A stretch of 64,000 nucleotides of DNA, from contig CM048842.1 in the NCBI GenBank assembly GCA_026545765.1, forward strand, positions 18,564,667 to 18,628,666, in the 5' to 3' direction. Numbering within the stretch: the first letter of the stretch is position 1; every line of letters starts with the position of its first letter. A program made the position numbers and the translations under genes. The notes under the pieces were generated by a model. It worked only from the letters and a program-made list of their open reading frames with translations, ran no database searches and was not told the origin of the DNA. The stretch is from Plantago major (lineage: Eukaryota; Streptophyta; Magnoliopsida; Lamiales; Plantaginaceae). Shown piece after piece: positions 59,451 to 64,000 of the stretch.

Positions 59451-62400
59451 GCTCATTCAGAAGTAGAAGTGCAAGGAGAAAGAGTTGCGACATCCCCTGC
59501 ACCCATGGAAATTGATGAAGCCCCCAAGGCAACATCACCAGAAAGAACACCAGAAACTGAGAACGTTTCTGCGAAAAATGATTTTGAGCCTCCTGCTGAG
59601 GAAGATCAAGCAGAAAGAAAGGTTGATGAGGACCAGACGTCCAAGTCACCACCTCACAACAAGATATCTGAGGCACCCCCTGCCTCAGTAGTACAAGTCT
59701 CTGAGCCTTACTCATTCAGGCTCAAACAAGTGCCACTAATTAAGGTCCCTGTTGATGAGAAAGAGGACCTGCTTCCTTTCTTCAAGGAACACACTTTGCC
59801 AAAGCATCTGAAATGCTTCAAGAAATGGCAAAAGCTCCGATGCTCCGATCTATCTGAAATCTTAAAGGTGACTGATCACCACACATGGAGAGCACGAGCC
59901 CTTGACTTGGAAAACTACGTCCATGCAATGTTCCCCACTGAACAATATTCTTTCGAAAAATTGATGGATAAGGATTTTGTCAAGGAAGTGGCCAGAAAGC
60001 TGATCCAAGCTTTCAAACAAGCGGATGGTCAGACCAGACTACAGATGGCATTCAAGCCTACTTTTCCCCAGACTCTACAATACATACCCTCTGAACAAGA
60101 GGAAGTTAATGGGCAAACGGTCACTATTCCAGAAGTGATCAACCTGGTCTCTGAAGATGAAGAAGAGAAGGAAACTGATGAGAACAATTATAAAGATCCT
60201 CCTTCTGACCATCACAAGGATGAGGATAAGAAGGATGTTGATGATGCCCCTGCACCAGGAACAGGAAGGATTCCACAAGGAAACAATGCCTGAGCTGCTG
60301 AAAAGCACACTGAGAGGACATCACAACAATCCCCTCCTCCATCTCCTCATAAATCTACTCATCCAACTCCCCAACACAAAGATACTACTGAACAAGTAGT
60401 TGAGCACTCTGAGGAAACAACTCAGAAAATATCAGATGCACAAGCCAAAGTTGCTCAACTCAAACAACTGTTGGAGGAAGAACAACAGCTACATCTTCAA
60501 CTGGAAGAAAAGATAGCTGAATCCAGAGTCAAGCTAGACAAACTTGAAGAACAAACACGCAAGGAAACGCAAGCTTACTCTGAGATAAAAGAGCTCCGGG
60601 AAGCTGTTGACTATATTACTACGGAGCTAGATGCTGAACAAGCATCTAAAGCAAAGCATGATGCTAACGCTGCATCTTCACCAAAGAAACCATCCTCCAA
60701 AGGCAAGAAATCCATATCTGAGATGGTTGCCGCCGTCAGAAACCTTGATGAAGAAGTACAAGAGGATGAAGATCACTGGGCTGATGACTCAGATGATGAA
60801 GAAGACAGAACCTTGGCAGAACATGCAAATGTTCACTTAGGAGTTTCTCACTTAAAGAGAAAATTGATAGCTCCTCAAAGCTTCAGTAAGAAACCAAATC
60901 TCAACTCCCATGATTACATGGCCAGATACCAGGTTCTGGCAACTCTAAGAAAGGAGTTGTCTCAACAAAATGAAGAAGTAATTGCATCAGTCCCTGCTGA
61001 AATGAAAAAGTTCACTGAGCTAATCACTCAAAGAACAACAAGCTTGGTCATTCCTCAGAGAGACCCAGGCATGGTAAGGGATGATGACAATAATCTTGCT
61101 GAAAAAGCCCTCAATGAGGCTAGCTATGCTGCTAGAAAAGCTGATGCTACTCAAGGCCACTGGCAGAGCTCACTGATAAGAATACTGGTCTTATCAAACA
61201 AAATCAGGAGCTCAAGGCCACTCTGGAACAGTTGGTTGCTGCTTACAACTATCTGCAAGGCAACTTTAACTCCCTTTCAGAATCCTTTGTGATTCTTAGT
61301 CAGTCAACAATGACTAAGGGGGAAGGATTTCAAGATGCTCAGAGAGGAAGAGGAAGAGGAAGTGGAAATAAAAGAAAATCTGAACAACCACTTCTCAGAA
61401 TTAATGAGCCCTCCTCCAGTCAGATTGCTCTACAGATAGTGGCCACCACTGAGCAACTTCCTGAAAAAGGAATGACAATAAGGGCCAGAGCACAGAAACC
61501 TCCAAGGAGTACCAAGGCTCCAAGGAGAAGACAAGTAAGAGGGATTGATGCGTCTTCTGGAGAAGAAGAAGAAGAAGAAGAAGAAGAAGAAGAAGAAGGC
61601 CAAATCAAATCCCTGGGCAATGAAGAAGGCTACAAAAGTCTCACAAGAATTGATATTGATGATGATGAAGAGACTGATGAAGATGAAGCTCCTCTTCACA
61701 GAAAAAGAAAAATTGATAGCCTAACTGAGCCCATAGCTGCAAAGCCTTTGGCAGCTAAAACACCCTCTAGAAATACCAAGTCTATCCAGGGTGGTTCTTC
61801 AAGCAATACCCCAAGGGAAAATTCAAGACAAAGGAGGAACAGGCTGAGAGCTGAACAAAGAAAACTTCAACTACCACTCAGGCCTGAAGAAGCCAAGATT
61901 GAGTATGTGAAGACCAACAATGACTCCTCTGTCTACAGGTGCATTAATCAGAAGAATGGCTATTGGATTTTGGAACTCAAGCACTTATTGGTAAATGAAA
62001 AATTTCCAGAACCAATCCATAAACAGCTCATGGCATGGAGAAAAGACAAGCCAATCTTGATTAACACCAACCACATCAAAGCCTGGTTGGATTTTGAAGT
62101 AATCAAGAGAATAGAAGCCATGAAAAAGGACCTCTCTAATGAATGTACTTATGGAAAGCCAGATGATGTGCACAGAATTTCCAACATCACTGGAACAGGC
62201 ACAAGAGCAAGACTTGTTGTGGAACCCTATGAGTCCTTCTACTTGACTGAAGATCAATACAAGGGTGACATCAGATATCTGAAGATCATATATGAATACT
62301 TCAAGCTATCAGATATCAGAATCGAGCATGCCTGGAAGTGGGGAAAGTATCTGTGGGCCAAGCACTTTGCGAAGAAGAATCCTACCAAAACCTACAAGGA

Positions 62401-62882
62401 AGTCTGTGGATTTGCCAGAGACACAGAGATGATTGTCAGAACACTTCTCTATGACTACTCTGATGATATCAAAAGGTTTGGTGATAGGAAATTTGCAGAT
62501 TGATCCATGGAACTGCTTTTGAAGACTTGAAGTGTTGAAGACTTGAAGACTAGTTTATTAGGATGTCTACTTGGAGCTTGGTTACTCCCGTTGTCCTAAT
62601 TTAAACTATATATTTTGTATCTTGCTGACTAAGCAGAAATGTTGTTTTATCTTGTATTAAAGTTATCTCTGAACTTTCTTTGTAACTTATCTGATGAACC
62701 TACTCTCATATATCAATTTCTATAAAAGATAACTTGTCAGCAAAGATCACACCTTGTGATTTGGTTGATATTTACTTTCTGCACTTAATTATACGAATTG
62801 AAAAATCATAAGAAATGATTAAGTGATGGATTGTTTCCTCATCCAGATTTGTAATAGGTCAGATAGTCATCGTTGACTGATC

Positions 62883-62897
62883 AAAATGGGGGAAATT
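62883..62897 (+). other. polypurine tract
   Basis: AAAATGGGGGAAATT directly before the 3' LTR start. It is the expected primer for plus-strand DNA synthesis. Confidence 0.9.
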
Positions 62898-64000
62898 TGT
62901 TAGGAATATATGTTTAGATTTTGATCAGCAACCTAATGACTTATCTTAGCTCAGAAAGGTGGTTAGTACTCTTAGTTCACTTGAACACTGTAAAAGAGAA
63001 AACTCACTAAGTATGATAGTCTAGCAAATCTTGTATAGGATGTTATGTCTCTAAATGTAATTTTTATTCTCTGGAGAAGACCAAGAAGAAGGCATCCAGC
63101 AGGAAAAGTTCAACAAATTTTGAAGATCTGAAGACTGCACAAGATTGATGAAGACAAAGGTTTTTCAGATACCTATGACCAGATATCTTGAAGACACAAG
63201 CATTTTTAAATAAACGGTGTTGCAAAAGATATCTGAGAAATAAAATGTTTCTGAAATGAGGAAAAGTGCCCACAGATATCTACACTCAGATACCTTGGAT
63301 AAAGATTATGTTTCCGGGAAAAAATATATTTTAACAAGTGGTATCTGGAGTTGTGATAGTCTCTGGAAAAGGACGTGCAAGGCTTCAGAAAGCATGCATA
63401 GTTCCGTTGGCACTACAGGACAAAGTATAGTACAGTGCATTAAATGCGCGGACATAAATGTCTGAACAAAAACGGTAGCTTCTGAAGAAGAAGACAAACC
63501 TACTACAGTACTATACTTAGATATCAATAGTTTGAAATTGAGTTAAGCCTAACAAATACTATTCAAACGGCACTCAAATTCATCTATAAATATCAACACT
63601 TAGACTGCTTGAGAACACACACAGAACTTACACCTTAGATCACTGAACTTATATTGAATACTCTCACAAGCTCTCTCAAGCACACTACTTACCTTCAAGC
63701 TTTCTGTTGCGACCAAAGCTCTTGATTCTAAGTAGCACAAAAGTTCTAAGTGATCCTTAACAAGCATTGTTATTTGTGAAAGAGTTGAACTAAGATTTCA
63801 TATCTGAGATTCATTCTCTTGAACACTTATCATAGACTTGGGTCAGTAAAGAACAAGATACCATACATTGCAAAGTGTATTAAGTATACTTGATTCATAG
63901 AGCTATCTGAATAACTGAACAAGTTATTAAAAAAGCTCACCTGACAAACTACATTAACCAACACCTTAATCGGCATGGGGTACAGGAAGTCTTTAGTTTG
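62898..64000 (+). repeat. 3' LTR, first 1,103 bp (cut by window end)
   Basis: It begins TGTTAGGAATATATG and aligns with the 5' LTR to the window edge, with about 30 substitutions, one 1-bp indel and one 4-bp indel (missing tcct relative to about 49588). The TATA box at 63584-63592 is conserved. The remaining ~500 bp and the target duplication lie beyond 64000. Confidence 0.95.

Larger units (their letters stand above)
57101..62503 (+). pseudogene. intron-containing accessory (env-like/third) gene of the copia element
   Basis: A ~5.4-kb coding region starts at 57101 (MSPKNSSTQKPQ). The first part (57101-58369) resembles the putative plant transposon protein domain (Transposase_32 type: YVSEDTAIVSIKTKVQGKKI, LADIRTRHLLVHWDVLACIL, GLKICYLLEKLGIEL). 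Serine/lysine-rich, acidic, coiled-coil (60450-60700) and poly-glutamate (61562-61597) stretches follow. The C-terminal domain is well kept (YWILELKHLLV, YGKPDDVHRISN, EHAWKWGKYLWAKHF). Introns lie at 58999-59078, 59187-59265 and 59368-59450, all GT-AG and phase 0. In-frame stops occur at 57194, 57758, 58367 and 60291, with frameshifts before 58998 and near 61200. If intact it would encode about 1,700 residues. The role is unknown; an envelope-like product is only the traditional guess. Confidence 0.7.
48731..64000 (+). mobile_element. very large Ty1/copia retrotransposon, SIRE/Maximus type (right end beyond window)
   Basis: The order is LTR (48731-50337), primer-binding site, gag with zinc knuckle, protease, integrase, reverse transcriptase and RNase H, a long accessory coding region, polypurine tract and second LTR (62898 onward). 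Integrase before RT makes it Ty1/copia. The long LTRs and an extra ORF after pol point to the SIRE/Maximus lineage. If the second LTR is full-length, the element spans about 15.8 kb, larger than is usual for the group. The visible 1.1 kb of the LTR pair differs at about 30 positions (around 3%, counted by eye), so it is fairly young, yet gag-pol is already broken. Confidence 0.95.

Noticed and set aside
61420-61699. Serine- and phenylalanine-rich minus-strand frames
   Set aside because: Antisense readings of the GAA repeat that encodes the poly-glutamate stretch of the accessory protein.
1-64000. tRNA, rRNA, CRISPR arrays or bacterial-type operons
   Set aside because: I saw no tRNA cloverleaf or rRNA signature on reading, and the spliced genes and plant transposons exclude a prokaryotic source. 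A tRNA search program was not available.

Overview
The window is nuclear DNA of a flowering plant, most likely a eudicot. The evidence is spliceosomal introns, a plant-type cytosolic RPL31, a plant RNA polymerase I/III AC19 subunit, a plant full-length ABCB transporter, TTTAGGG telomere-type motifs and a dense set of plant transposon families. I cannot fix the species. Only three host genes look intact. They are RPL31 (minus strand, 4599-6190, two coding exons), an RPAC2/AC19 polymerase subunit (minus strand, 22309-23924, three coding exons plus an inferred 5' UTR exon near 24.8 kb) and a 12-exon, 1,261-residue ABCB half-dimer-duplicated transporter (plus strand, 29648-34932). All splice phases of these three close without a frame break. 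Most of the rest is mobile DNA in different stages of decay.

Region by region. 1-2.8 kb holds a ~365-bp tandem array with a Stowaway MITE in one unit. 3.45-4.1 kb is a short Mutator-like element with a 9-bp target duplication, followed by RPL31. 6.4-12.4 kb holds MITEs, a fold-back element, a probable old LTR, a 517-bp CACTA derivative with intact ends, and a 976-bp Tourist/Harbinger-type element with a Stowaway nested in it. 12.4-17.3 kb is AT-rich with no supportable gene. 17.36-21.31 kb is a ~4-kb Mutator-type element (9-bp target duplication) filled with a 21-bp TTAGTTTCAG minisatellite, a second nested inverted-repeat element and a telomere-motif palindrome. RPAC2 follows, with a 620-bp hAT-type element (8-bp target duplication) in its leader intron. 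A truncated CACTA transposase lies at 25.0-27.5 kb. ABCB follows, and an antisense LINE with a deleted RT core sits ~110 bp past its stop. A solo LTR lies at 39.4-40.0 kb, a decayed PIF/Harbinger transposase region at 43.1-46.8 kb, and more Stowaways at 46.9-47.8 kb.

48.7-64.0 kb is one very large Ty1/copia element of SIRE/Maximus type. It has 1,607-bp LTRs (the right one is cut by the window end), a primer-binding site, gag-pol broken by stops and frameshifts, and a ~5.4-kb accessory coding region between pol and the 3' polypurine tract. That accessory region contains three short, phase-0, spliceosomal-type introns of 79-83 bp. This is the most unusual feature of the window: a retrotransposon that appears to carry a long, spliced third gene.

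The three host genes do not form a pathway. They are housekeeping (ribosome, Pol I/III) and membrane-transport genes separated by transposon clusters. The mobile elements give an insertion order in places: a Stowaway inside a tandem-repeat unit, a Stowaway inside a Tourist-type element, a MULE inside a Stowaway-like repeat, and an inverted-repeat element inside the MULE.
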